A DNA stretch of 53,950 nucleotides from Sphaerisporangium corydalis (GTDB lineage Bacteria > Actinomycetota > Actinomycetes > Streptosporangiales > Streptosporangiaceae), in the NCBI RefSeq assembly GCF_025506355.1, contig NZ_JANZYP010000070.1, positions 1 to 53,950 of the forward strand, in the 5' to 3' direction. Shown here one piece after another: positions 17,738-25,176 of this stretch. The notes beneath the pieces are model-generated. The model had not been told where the DNA came from and searched no databases. It saw only the letters and a list, made by a program, of their open reading frames with translations. A program made the position numbers and the translations under genes. The stretch's first letter is position 1. Each line of letters begins with the position of its first letter.

Positions 17738-18319
17738 CTACTGGTCGAGCGTCTCGCGGGGTTCGGTGACGACCATGATGAAGCGGAGCGGCTCGGTCCC
17801 CTCGTTGGCGTAGCGGTGCGGCCGGTCGGCGCTGAACAGCACCGCCTCGTCCCGGGCCACGACATGGCTGTGGCCGTACACCGACAGGGTCAGCTCGCCT
17901 TCCAGAATGGTCAGCATCTCGCGGGTGCCCGCCGGGTGGGCGTCGCCGTCGTGGAACTCCCCGCCCGCCAGGGTCCAGTCCCACAACTCCAGGATCGCCG
18001 GGGCGTCCGAGCCGACCAGCAGGCGCGCCGAGCCGCCCTTGTCGCTCCGCCACAGGGTGACGACGTCGGAGGCGTGCACGACGCGCACCACCGGGGTGTC
18101 GGAGACCTCCACCAGGCGGGCGACCGTCACGCCGAGGGCGTCGGCGATCCGGGTCAGCGTGCTCACGCTCGGATTGGTGCGGCACTGCTCGATCTGGACG
18201 AGCATCCCGCGGCTCACGCCGGAGCGTGCCGCCAGCGCGTCCAAGGTCAGCCCTCGGTGGGCTCGCTGGGCGCGCACGTTGGTGGCGATCGCCGCCGTGA
18301 CTGTCTCCGGATCCGGCAT
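17738..18319 (-). CDS. XRE-family regulator with C-terminal cupin
   Basis: A 193-aa protein with an N-terminal Cro/C1-type HTH (about 15-65: AQRAHRGLTLDALAARSGVS) and a C-terminal cupin (about 110-185: GEFHDGDAHPAGTREML; ELTLSVYGHSHVV). This architecture is common in repressors that sense small metabolites. It is divergent from an EamA exporter, and several palindromes fill the 85-bp space, so it probably controls both genes. Confidence 0.9.
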   Translation of the reverse strand: MPDPETVTAAIATNVRAQRAHRGLTLDALAARSGVSRGMLVQIEQCRTNPSVSTLTRIADALGVTVARLVEVSDTPVVRVVHASDVVTLWRSDKGGSARLLVGSDAPAILELWDWTLAGGEFHDGDAHPAGTREMLTILEGELTLSVYGHSHVVARDEAVLFSADRPHRYANEGTEPLRFIMVVTEPRETLDQ

Positions 18320-18358
18320 GGGTGCAGTGTATTGAAATTTGTGTACAACCCATTAGTC

Positions 18359-18383
18359 GCAATATATTGCACTAACAGTGCAA
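18359..18383. promoter_or_regulatory. Overlapping palindromes between XRE-cupin and EamA genes
   Basis: GCAATATATTGC (18359-18370) is a perfect 12-bp palindrome. It overlaps TTGCACT-AAC-AGTGCAA (18367-18383), a perfect 17-bp dyad. A related GTGCAGTGTATTG lies at 18322-18334. These are the likely operators of the XRE-cupin regulator. Confidence 0.6.
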
Positions 18384-18404
18384 TCCATTGGGGGTTAGAG
18401 GGTA

Positions 18405-19241
18405 ATGACGGTGGTACTGCTGGCGACGGCCTGCGCGGTGGTCTATGGCACGGCGGACTTCTTCGGCGGCCTGGCCGCCAAACGCTCGCGCGTGCTCGCC
18501 GTCGTCCTGGTCAGCCAGATCGCGGGGCTGCTGTTCGTGCTCCCGCTGCTCCCCCTGCTGCCAGGGGTGCCCGGCCTGGACACGATCGCGTGGGGCATGG
18601 CGGCCGGCCTGTCCGGCGGGCTCGCCGTCATCATGTTCTACCAGGCGCTCGCGGGCGGGGTGATGTCCGTGGTCGCCCCCACGACCGCGACCATGTCGGC
18701 GGCGCTGCCGGTGCTGGTCGGCCTGACGATGGGCGAACGGCCGGAACCGCTCGCGCTGTGCGGGGTGGCGCTCGCCCTGGCGGCGGTGGTCCTGGTCAGC
18801 CGGGACTCCGGGAGCGCCGCCGGGCGGGCGACGCTGGGCCCGATCCTGCGGTCGCTGGTGGCGGGGCTCGGGTTCGGCGGGTTCTTCATCCTGCTGAAGC
18901 AGGTGCCGGAGAGCGCCGGGGTCTGGCCCCTGCTCGGCGCCCGCACGGCCTCGGTGGTGGTCGTCGCCGCGCTGGCGCTGACGACCGGGCGCTCGCTCCG
19001 GCCGGGCCGGGGGGCGCTGCCCGCGATCATCGCCACCGGCGTGCTCGACATGGCCGCCAACGTGCTCTACCTGCTGGCGGTGCAGCGCGGCCTGCTGATC
19101 CTGGTGGCGGTGCTCGTGTCGCTCTACCCGGCCAGCACCCTGCTGCTCGCGCGGTACGTGCTCGGGGAACGGCTCAACGCCGTGCAGGCGGCGGGTGTGG
19201 GCCTGGCCCTCGGCGCCGTCGCGCTCATCGCCGCCGCCTAG
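18405..19241 (+). CDS. EamA/DMT-family transporter
   Basis: A 278-aa protein with about ten hydrophobic segments in two EamA repeats, each about 130 residues. The second repeat ends with LSLYPASTLLLARYVLGERL, a pattern typical of the RhaT/EamA (drug/metabolite transporter) superfamily. It probably exports an amino acid or related metabolite. The divergent XRE-cupin regulator is its likely controller. Confidence 0.9.
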   Translation: MTVVLLATACAVVYGTADFFGGLAAKRSRVLAVVLVSQIAGLLFVLPLLPLLPGVPGLDTIAWGMAAGLSGGLAVIMFYQALAGGVMSVVAPTTATMSAALPVLVGLTMGERPEPLALCGVALALAAVVLVSRDSGSAAGRATLGPILRSLVAGLGFGGFFILLKQVPESAGVWPLLGARTASVVVVAALALTTGRSLRPGRGALPAIIATGVLDMAANVLYLLAVQRGLLILVAVLVSLYPASTLLLARYVLGERLNAVQAAGVGLALGAVALIAAA

Positions 19242-19263
19242 CTCGGGGGAATCCGCCCAGATC

Positions 19264-19647
19264 TCAGGCGCGGTGGGCGGTGACCTCGATCTCGATGCGC
19301 ATCCTCGGATCCGACAGCCCGCACACCAGCATCGTGGCGGCCGGGCGCACCTCGCCGAAGCACCGCCGGAGCGCCGGCCAGCATGGCTCGAAGTCCGCGG
19401 GGTCGGGCAGCATGTACCGGACGCGCACCACGTCCGCGAACGAGCAGCCCGCCTCCCGCAGCGCGTCCCCGATGTTCAGCAGGCACCGCTCGGCCTGGTC
19501 CACGATGTCGTCGGAGATCGTCATGGTCCGGTAGTCGAAGCCCGTCGTCCCCGAGACGTGCACCCAGTCACCGTCGACCACGGCACGCGAGTACCCGATG
19601 GCCTGCTCGAACGTGGAACCGCTTGAGATCAGTCTCCGTGTCGTCAT
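19264..19647 (-). CDS. RidA/YjgF-family protein lacking the catalytic Arg
   Basis: A 127-aa single-domain RidA-like protein (SGTTGFDYRTM, NIGDALREAGCSFADVVRVRY, then IEIEVTAHR). In true RidA the loop PAR(S/T) carries the Arg essential for hydrolysing 2-aminoacrylate; here the same place reads RPAATM, so Arg is replaced by Ala. This places it in the broad YjgF set without proven imine deaminase activity. ATG 19647 was chosen at the conserved N-terminus. It is downstream of the SigR-like gene on the same strand. Confidence 0.88.
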   Translation of the reverse strand: MTTRRLISSGSTFEQAIGYSRAVVDGDWVHVSGTTGFDYRTMTISDDIVDQAERCLLNIGDALREAGCSFADVVRVRYMLPDPADFEPCWPALRRCFGEVRPAATMLVCGLSDPRMRIEIEVTAHRA

Positions 19648-19730
19648 GGCGAGACCGTAGGCACACGGGGGGCCGGACGTCCATGTGATCTTCACGACGC
19701 CCGGCCGTGTGCGCGCACCAGGCGGCGGCA

Positions 19731-19769
19731 CGGCCGTGAGCGCCGTCGGGCACCCCGGCCGTGAGCGCC
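19731..19769. repeat. Short direct duplication beside sigma gene stop
   Basis: CGGCCGTGAGCGCC occurs at 19731-19744 and 19756-19769, 25 bp apart, directly next to the sigma factor stop (19771-19773). Confidence 0.65.
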
Positions 19770-19770
19770 C

Positions 19771-20367
19771 TCAGGCGGCCTGGAACTGCGGGGACGGCCG
19801 CAGGGCGCCCTCTTCGTGGGCGTAGCCCTCCAGCATCGACCTGAGCTGGCGGCGGCCACGGTGCAGGCGGGACATGACCGTCCCGATCGGGGTGCCCATC
19901 CGCTCGGCGATCTCCTTGTACGCGAACCCCTCGATGTCGGCAAGGTACACCGCGACCCGGAAGTCCTCGGGCAGGGCGCGGAGGGCGTTCATCACGACGG
20001 TGTCCGGCAACTGCTCCAGCGCCTCGGTCTCGGCCGAGCGCAGCCCCGTGGACATGTGCGACTCGGCGGCGGCGAGCTGCCAGTCCTCGATGTCCTCGGC
20101 CGCCGACAACTTCGGCGAGCGCTGCTGCTTGCGGTAGTCGTTGATGAAGTTGTTGGTGAGGATCCGATGGAGCCAGGCCTTGAGGTTCGTCCCGGGGCGG
20201 AACTGGTGGTAGGAGGTGTACGCCTTGGCGACGGTCTCCTGCACCAGGTCCTCGGCGTCGGCGGTGTTGCGGGTGAGTCGCATGGCGGACGCGTACAGCT
20301 GGTTCGTCACGGGCATGACGTCGCGCTCGAACCACGCCTGACGCTGCTGCTCGGTCATCGAGATCAT
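19771..20367 (-). CDS. ECF sigma factor, SigR-like
   Basis: A 198-aa group 4 sigma factor. Region 2 (about 20-90) includes RNTADAEDLVQETVAKAY and RPGTNLKAWLHRILTNNFIN; region 4 (about 125-180) includes LPEDFRVAVYLADIEGFAYK and TPIGTVMSRLHRGRRQLR. These blocks closely match Streptomyces SigR, the thiol-stress sigma. The SigR partner rsrA (a zinc anti-sigma) normally follows directly; here RidA follows and no small HxxxCxxC protein is present. The start has GAGGGGG at suitable distance. It is divergent from cds1. Confidence 0.9.
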   Translation of the reverse strand: MISMTEQQRQAWFERDVMPVTNQLYASAMRLTRNTADAEDLVQETVAKAYTSYHQFRPGTNLKAWLHRILTNNFINDYRKQQRSPKLSAAEDIEDWQLAAAESHMSTGLRSAETEALEQLPDTVVMNALRALPEDFRVAVYLADIEGFAYKEIAERMGTPIGTVMSRLHRGRRQLRSMLEGYAHEEGALRPSPQFQAA

Positions 20368-20473
20368 CTCATCCCCCTCATGCCTGCCTGTCCCCCGTTA
20401 CCCATCCGGCATGAACCCATGCAGGCTCGGTAACCGCTTTACTCCATCTGACGGCTGATCACATGCTCGCGGT

Positions 20474-20499
20474 TCACCTATAAGGGTGACGTTAAGGGT
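20474..20499. promoter_or_regulatory. Dyad and TAAGGGT repeats upstream of sigma/cds1
   Basis: TCACC-TATAAG-GGTGA (20474-20489) is a small dyad. TAAGGGT occurs at 20481-20487, 20493-20499 (12-bp period) and again at 20614-20620. The 285-bp divergent region (20368-20652) has no gene; these could be operator half-sites. Confidence 0.35.
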
Positions 20500-20574
20500 A
20501 TTAGCTGGTCAGGAGGGCCTTGAAGCGATCGGGCCGAGGTGGCGACTTCACACCCGAGACCGGACAAGTCTCAT

Positions 20575-20580
20575 TATAAT
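20575..20580 (+). promoter_or_regulatory. Candidate -10 element for cds1
   Basis: TATAAT sits in a rare AT-rich island 73 nt before the cds1 ATG. No good -35 at 16-18 bp is visible. Confidence 0.35.
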
Positions 20581-20652
20581 AACAGACAACACCCAAAAGC
20601 GGGAAAAGTGTGGTAAGGGTCACATCATCGGACCAGCCGATAGCGTAGGGCC

Positions 20653-21726
20653 ATGAAGCACGTAGATCGGCATGATCCGGCGACCCGGGCCTGGGCGGCC
20701 GAGGCGATCCGCACGGTCGAGGCGGACGCCAATCGTAGCTGCGACACCCACCTGCACGTATTCCCCCTCCCGCCCCACTGGGGGGTCGACCTCTACCTCA
20801 AGGACGAGTCGGTCCACCCCACCGGTTCCCTCAAACACCGGCTGGCCCGGTCGCTGTTCCTGTACGGGCTGGCCAACGGCTGGATCGGCCCCGCCACCAC
20901 CGTCATCGAGGCCTCCAGCGGCTCCACGGCGGTCAGCGAGGCGTACTTCGCACGCATGCTCGGCCTGCCGTTCGTCGCCGTGATGCCCGCCTCCACCTCC
21001 CAGGAGAAGATCGCGCTCATCGAGTTCTACGGCGGCAAGTGCCGGCTCGTCGACGACCCGGGGACGATCTACGAGGAGTCCCGCCGGCTGGCCGAGGAGG
21101 GCGGCGGCCACTACATGGACCAGTTCACCTACGCCGAGCGGGCCACCGACTGGCGGGGCAACAACAACATCGCCGAGAGCATCTACCAGCAGATGACCCT
21201 GGAACGGCACCCCGAGCCCGCGTGGATCGTCGTCGGCGCCGGCACGGGCGGCACGTCCGCGACGATCGGCCGCTACATCCGCTACCGCCGCCACGCGACG
21301 CGCCTGGCCGTGGTCGACCCGGACGGGTCGGCGTTCTACCCCTCGTGGACCGAGGGTGACGCGAGCACGACGGGCACCGGCTCCCGCATCGAGGGGATCG
21401 GGCGCCCCCGGGTCGAACCCTCGTTCCTGCCGACCGTCATCGACCGCATGATCCAGGTGCCGGACGCGTCCTCGATCGCGGCCATGCGCTGGGTGCGTGA
21501 GGTCACCGGCCGCCACGTCGGCGGCTCCACCGGCACCAACGTCGCGGCGGCCGTCCAGATCATCGGGGAGATGCGCGACAGGGGTGAGCGCGGCAGCGTG
21601 GTGACCCTGATCTGCGACGGCGGCGACCGCTACACCCGCACCTACGACGACGACACCTGGCTCGCCGCCCAGGGCCTCGACATCACCCCACCCCTGACCG
21701 CCCTCCGCGCCTTCCTCACCACCTGA
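20653..21726 (+). CDS. cds1: PLP-dependent L-cysteine desulfhydrase
   Basis: A 357-aa fold-type II PLP enzyme. The PLP Lys is in HPTGSLKHR (K61); the phosphate-binding loop is GAGTGGTSA (about 198-206), and ASSGSTAVSEAYFARMLGLP is characteristic. The sequence lines up along its length with mycobacterial Cds1 (Rv3684), which splits cysteine into H2S, pyruvate and ammonia. An alternative reading as a cysteine synthase-like protein is less likely given the DTHL and RGNNNIAES blocks. It is divergent from the SigR-like gene, which suggests a link to thiol balance. Confidence 0.88.
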   Translation: MKHVDRHDPATRAWAAEAIRTVEADANRSCDTHLHVFPLPPHWGVDLYLKDESVHPTGSLKHRLARSLFLYGLANGWIGPATTVIEASSGSTAVSEAYFARMLGLPFVAVMPASTSQEKIALIEFYGGKCRLVDDPGTIYEESRRLAEEGGGHYMDQFTYAERATDWRGNNNIAESIYQQMTLERHPEPAWIVVGAGTGGTSATIGRYIRYRRHATRLAVVDPDGSAFYPSWTEGDASTTGTGSRIEGIGRPRVEPSFLPTVIDRMIQVPDASSIAAMRWVREVTGRHVGGSTGTNVAAAVQIIGEMRDRGERGSVVTLICDGGDRYTRTYDDDTWLAAQGLDITPPLTALRAFLTT

Positions 21727-21734
21727 CACCCCCG

Positions 21735-21779
21735 GTCTCACGCCCTGATGGTCCGGGGACGTCTCACGCCCTCGTGGTC
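21735..21779. repeat. Short direct duplication between cds1 and reductase ends
   Basis: GTCTCACGCCCTGATGGTC (21735-21753) recurs as GTCTCACGCCCTCGTGGTC (21761-21779), 26-bp period, touching the stop of the convergent reductase gene. Confidence 0.75.
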
Positions 21780-22320
21780 ACCCGAGGACGCGGAACCGGA
21801 GGTTCGTCGCCCCCGGCGCCTCGACCAGGCCGAGCCGTTCGAGCTTGACGTTCATCCCGCCAGGGTGGTCGAACAGCCGGACGCCGTCGCCGAGCAGGAC
21901 CGGCACGACGAGCACGTAGATCTCGTCCAGTTCGCCCGCCTCGACGCACTGCCGGGCGACGTCCGCCCCGAGGACGCCGACGTACTTGTCACCCGCGGCG
22001 GCCCGTGCGGTGGCGACCGCCTCGGCGAGGTCCCCGACGAAGGTGACACCCGGCACCGGCGCCTCAGGGGCGTGGTGGGTGAGCACGAACTGCGGCCCTG
22101 ACCACCCCCCGCCGTACGGCTCCCCCTCGTTCTCGGTGTCCTTGTACGGATCGTCGCCACCGAAGGTACGCCTGCCGACGAGCAGGGCACCGGTCCCGTT
22201 CATGACCTCGTCCATCGCCGGATTGGGCCCCAGATGCGCGACCATCCAGGACATGTCCCCCCCCGGACCGGCGATGAAGCCGTCCAGCGACATGGCGCAC
22301 TGATACTGCAACTTCCCCAT
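21778..22320 (-). CDS. Dihydrofolate reductase-like (RibD C-terminal) family protein
   Basis: A 180-aa single-domain reductase with the family pattern: N-terminal SLDGFIAGPGGDMSWM, the VGRRTFGG loop, FVGDLAEAVATARAAAG and GADVARQCVEAGELDE, then VPVLLGDGVRLFD. These proteins share the DHFR fold and may use NADPH, but most have unknown substrates and are not true DHFR. GGAGG precedes the ATG. Likely monocistronic. Confidence 0.9.
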   Translation of the reverse strand: MGKLQYQCAMSLDGFIAGPGGDMSWMVAHLGPNPAMDEVMNGTGALLVGRRTFGGDDPYKDTENEGEPYGGGWSGPQFVLTHHAPEAPVPGVTFVGDLAEAVATARAAAGDKYVGVLGADVARQCVEAGELDEIYVLVVPVLLGDGVRLFDHPGGMNVKLERLGLVEAPGATNLRFRVLG

Positions 22321-22469
22321 GACCCGCCTCCACGAACTCGACGCCGCGCGACCCTACGCCACCCGGCCCAAGTGCGGACGGCCCACCCCACCAAAACTCA
22401 TCGGCCCTCCACCGTTTCGACGTGGGGCGCTCGTGTCAGGGCTCACTCGTCCGCGGAGCGGCTGACCGG

Positions 22470-23102
22470 TCAGGACGTGGGGCCGGACTGCGCGGCAGGA
22501 CCATGGATGATCTGTTCCAGACAATCGCGGAACAGATCGTCGACGGTGCGGCCGGGTTGGAAGTACTCGGCCACACCGGCCACCACGGTGGGATACGCCG
22601 CGGCGTACGCGGCCATGTCGAAGCCGTCCAGGGCGTTCGCGTCGGGGCGGCCGGCCTGTTCTTCCAGGACGTAGCCGACGGTGAAGCGCAACACCGTCAT
22701 CACGATCAGGCGGGCCTGCCGCAGGGGAATGCCCCGCCCGACCAGTGAGCTCATCGCCAGTTCGGAGATGGCGGCCATCTTGAGGGACAGCTGGGAGGCC
22801 GCGATGATCCGGGCTCCGTCCGGGTGGGCCAGCAACGCGCGCCGCAGCCGCTCAGCCAGGCCGATCAGCCAGTCTTGCCAGCACTCCTCCGGCACGGGCG
22901 ACGCCATCTCGGGGAACTGCTGCTCGAGAATCGCCTCGGCGATCGCGGTGACCAGCGCCGCCTTGTTCGGGATGTGCCAGTAGAGGGTCGGCGACTGTAC
23001 GCCGAGCCGGGCGGCCAGTTTGCGGGTCGTCACGCCGTCGAGACCCTCGGCGTCCAGTAGCGCCACGGCCTCGGTGACGATCCGCTGCTTGTCCAGGGCC
23101 AA
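22470..23102 (-). CDS. TetR-class repressor (TetR/TetR_C_1 type)
   Basis: A 210-aa protein in the classical TetR branch. The N-terminus (LDKQRIVTEAVALLDAEGLD, then TTRKLAARLGV) is followed by the recognition helix QSPTLYWHIPNK, nearly that of Tn10 TetR (QPTLYWHVKNK); the C-terminal domain keeps LRFTVGYVLEEQ, like the tetracycline-binding family. The start is a TTG at 23102 after GGAGGGGAGG; no ATG or GTG in the frame fits better. Two tetO-type operators lie just upstream. It probably represses itself and the divergent cassette; the inducer is unknown. Confidence 0.88.
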   Translation of the reverse strand: MALDKQRIVTEAVALLDAEGLDGVTTRKLAARLGVQSPTLYWHIPNKAALVTAIAEAILEQQFPEMASPVPEECWQDWLIGLAERLRRALLAHPDGARIIAASQLSLKMAAISELAMSSLVGRGIPLRQARLIVMTVLRFTVGYVLEEQAGRPDANALDGFDMAAYAAAYPTVVAGVAEYFQPGRTVDDLFRDCLEQIIHGPAAQSGPTS

Positions 23103-23124
23103 TTTCTCCGTACCTCCCCTCCGG

Positions 23125-23143
23125 ACTCTATCAGTGCTAGAGT
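23125..23143. promoter_or_regulatory. tetO1-like operator
   Basis: ACTCTATCAGTGCTAGAGT, 19 bp, differs from Tn10 tetO1 (as I recall it, ACTCTATCATTGATAGAGT) at two central positions. It lies 22 bp from the TTG of the tetR gene. Confidence 0.85.
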
Positions 23144-23162
23144 TCCCTATCAGTGATAGAGA
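23144..23162. promoter_or_regulatory. tetO2 operator, identical to Tn10
   Basis: TCCCTATCAGTGATAGAGA, 19 bp, equals the Tn10 tetO2 sequence as I know it. It abuts the first operator with no gap, whereas the Tn10 sites are spaced apart. It ends 21 bp before the ATG of the divergent His-rich gene. Confidence 0.9.
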
Positions 23163-23183
23163 GTCCTGCCAGAGGAGACAACG

Positions 23184-23465
23184 ATGAGACACCGGCACTC
23201 GCTCCGCGACCTGCTGCACCTGGCGACCCATCGCATTCCGGGGATTCCCCCGCACACCGAGTGGCCGACCGGCCACCAGGGCCAGGCCCACCACAGCCAC
23301 GGCCAAGCCCACTACGGCCATGGGCGGCGGCACTCGCTCACGCACGACCGTCCGCACCACGGTTCGCACCACCACGGGTCAGGCCACTCGCCGGCCCGTC
23401 CGCCTCGCGTCCTGGTGGCGTGGCAGACGCGGATCGCCCGGTTGTTCGGTCAGGAGCTGGGATGA
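23184..23465 (+). CDS. His-rich small protein, 93 aa
   Basis: First gene of the tetO-controlled cassette. GAGGAG lies 6 nt before the ATG. The product has 19 His in 93 residues, mostly in a central His/Gly/Ser tract (HHSHGQAHYGHG; HHGSHHHGSGH), flanked by basic helices (MRHRHSLRDLLHLATHR; VLVAWQTRIARLFGQELG). No signal peptide. The tract could bind Zn, Ni, Cu or Co. Third codon positions are strongly G/C, which supports real coding. Its TGA overlaps the next ATG (ATGA). Family unknown. Confidence 0.75.
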   Translation: MRHRHSLRDLLHLATHRIPGIPPHTEWPTGHQGQAHHSHGQAHYGHGRRHSLTHDRPHHGSHHHGSGHSPARPPRVLVAWQTRIARLFGQELG

Positions 23466-24421
23466 AGGCGGCGGTGCTGCACGAGGCCGGCGGCATCCCG
23501 CGTTATGAGGACTTCCCCGATCCGGTGGCCGGCGACGGCGAGGTGATCATCGACGTCAGGGCGGTCTCCGTCGAGAACGTCGACAAGGCGATCGCGGCGG
23601 GCACGCACTACGCCAGCGAGAAGTACAGCGGCCAGTTCCCGGCGATCCCCGCCTTCGACGGCATCGGCGCCCTCCCGGACGGCACGCTCGTCGGGTTCGG
23701 CAACATCCGCCTGCCCTACGGCGCGCTCGCCGAGAAGACCGTGGTGCCCCAGGGCTCCTACATGCCGATCCCCGACGGCATCGACCCGGCCGTGGTGGCC
23801 GTGATGGCCTCGGCCGTCACCGCGATGTCGATGAAGACGGCCGCGGGGTTCGTTCCCGGTGAGACGGTGCTGGTGCAGGGCGCCACCGGGGTCGCCGGGC
23901 GGCTCGCGGTCAAGGTGGCCCGGCTGCTGGGCGCCGGCCGGATCGTCGCCACCGGCCGCGATGACGACCAGTTGCGCGAGGTACAGGCCATCGGCGCCGA
24001 CACGGTGATCAACACCGCGGTCTCCGACGAGGCGCTGGCGCAGGCCTACCTCGACGCCAGGGGGGACGGATACGACGTCGTCCTGGACTACCTGTGGGGC
24101 AGGCCCAGCGAGATCCTGCTGCGCGCGCTGGTGCCGCGGTCGTTCGCGTTCGGCAAGCCGACCCGGGTGGTCCAGATCGGCGAATCGGCCGAGACCGTGA
24201 TCACGCTCGCCGGGTCGAGCCTGCGCACCTCCGGCGTGGAGATCTACGGTGCGGCCAAGGGGCTCAACCCGCGGACCATGGACGAGGTGTACCAGCAGAT
24301 CGTGACATGGACGCGGTCCGGCGAGCTCACCTTCGACGTGGAGAAGGTCCCGCTGAGCGACATCGAGGCCGCCTGGCAGCGAACCGATCTGCGCGGTCGC
24401 CGGCTGGTCGTGGTGCTTTGA
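23462..24421 (+). CDS. Quinone oxidoreductase-like MDR protein
   Basis: A 319-aa zinc-free medium-chain dehydrogenase/reductase. The GroES-like part (about 1-120, PVAGDGEVIIDVRAVSVENV) precedes a Rossmann domain with VQGATGVAGRLAVKVARLLG (about 139-158). It probably reduces quinones or enones with NADPH. It starts at an ATG overlapping the stop of the His-rich gene; an in-frame extension upstream would begin inside tetO2 and is not coding-like. It ends overlapping the ATPase start. Confidence 0.9.
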   Translation: MKAAVLHEAGGIPRYEDFPDPVAGDGEVIIDVRAVSVENVDKAIAAGTHYASEKYSGQFPAIPAFDGIGALPDGTLVGFGNIRLPYGALAEKTVVPQGSYMPIPDGIDPAVVAVMASAVTAMSMKTAAGFVPGETVLVQGATGVAGRLAVKVARLLGAGRIVATGRDDDQLREVQAIGADTVINTAVSDEALAQAYLDARGDGYDVVLDYLWGRPSEILLRALVPRSFAFGKPTRVVQIGESAETVITLAGSSLRTSGVEIYGAAKGLNPRTMDEVYQQIVTWTRSGELTFDVEKVPLSDIEAAWQRTDLRGRRLVVVL

Positions 24422-25176
24422 CCGTCGCAGGCCGGGCCTCGGTGGAAGGCCCGGCCGTCTCGTTGCGTGCTGTGGGCAAGGTCTTCGGCAGCGGGTCCGG
24501 CGAGGTCGAAGCGCTGCGCTCGGTGAACGCCGACTTCGGCCGCGGCACCTTCACCGCCGTCATGGGGCCGTCCGGCTCAGGCAAGTCGACGCTGCTGCAG
24601 GTCGCGGCCGGTCTCGACCGGCCCACCTCTGGCGAGGTGCTGCTCGCCGGGCACGACCTGGCCAAGCTAAGCGAGACGAAGCTGACCCTGCTGCGCCGCG
24701 ACCGCATCGGCTTCGTCTTCCAGTCCTTCAACCTGCTGCCGTCGCTGACCGCCGAGCTCAACGTCGGCCTGCCAATGCGGCTCGCCGGGCGAAAGCCGCA
24801 GCGGGCGGCGGTCCTCGATGCGCTCGGCGCCGTCGGACTGGCCGACCGCGCCGGGCACCGCCCCGCGCAGCTCTCCGGCGGCCAGCAGCAGCGGGTCGCC
24901 ATCGCGCGGGCCCTCATCGCCCGGCCCGAGGTGGTCTTCGCCGACGAGCCCACCGGCGCGCTCGACTCGGCCGCGAGCCGACAGGTGCTCGACATCCTGC
25001 GCGACCTCGTCGACCGGGAGCGGCTCACCGTCATCATGGTCACCCACGACCCGTTCGCCGCGTCCTTCTCCGACCGCGTGCTGTTCCTCACCGACGGTCA
25101 GGTCACCGGCGAGCTCACCGAGCCCACCGCCGAGGCGGTCGCCGCCCGGATGACCCGGCTGGAGGTCCCGTCGTGA
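24418..25176 (+). CDS. ABC transporter ATPase, MacB/LolD type
   Basis: A 252-aa ATPase with Walker A GPSGSGKS, signature LSGGQQQRVAIARAL, Walker B VVFADEPTGALDS and switch HD. The TTG at 24418 overlaps the upstream TGA (TTGA) and was chosen for that; GTG 24442 is a fair alternative. The last codons overlap the permease start (GTGA). It powers the FtsX-like permease next to it. Confidence 0.92.
   Translation: MTVAGRASVEGPAVSLRAVGKVFGSGSGEVEALRSVNADFGRGTFTAVMGPSGSGKSTLLQVAAGLDRPTSGEVLLAGHDLAKLSETKLTLLRRDRIGFVFQSFNLLPSLTAELNVGLPMRLAGRKPQRAAVLDALGAVGLADRAGHRPAQLSGGQQQRVAIARALIARPEVVFADEPTGALDSAASRQVLDILRDLVDRERLTVIMVTHDPFAASFSDRVLFLTDGQVTGELTEPTAEAVAARMTRLEVPS

Noticed and set aside
23153..23461. 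In-frame upstream extension of the MDR gene
   Set aside because: It would start inside tetO2 and overlap the His-rich gene; its product is low-complexity.
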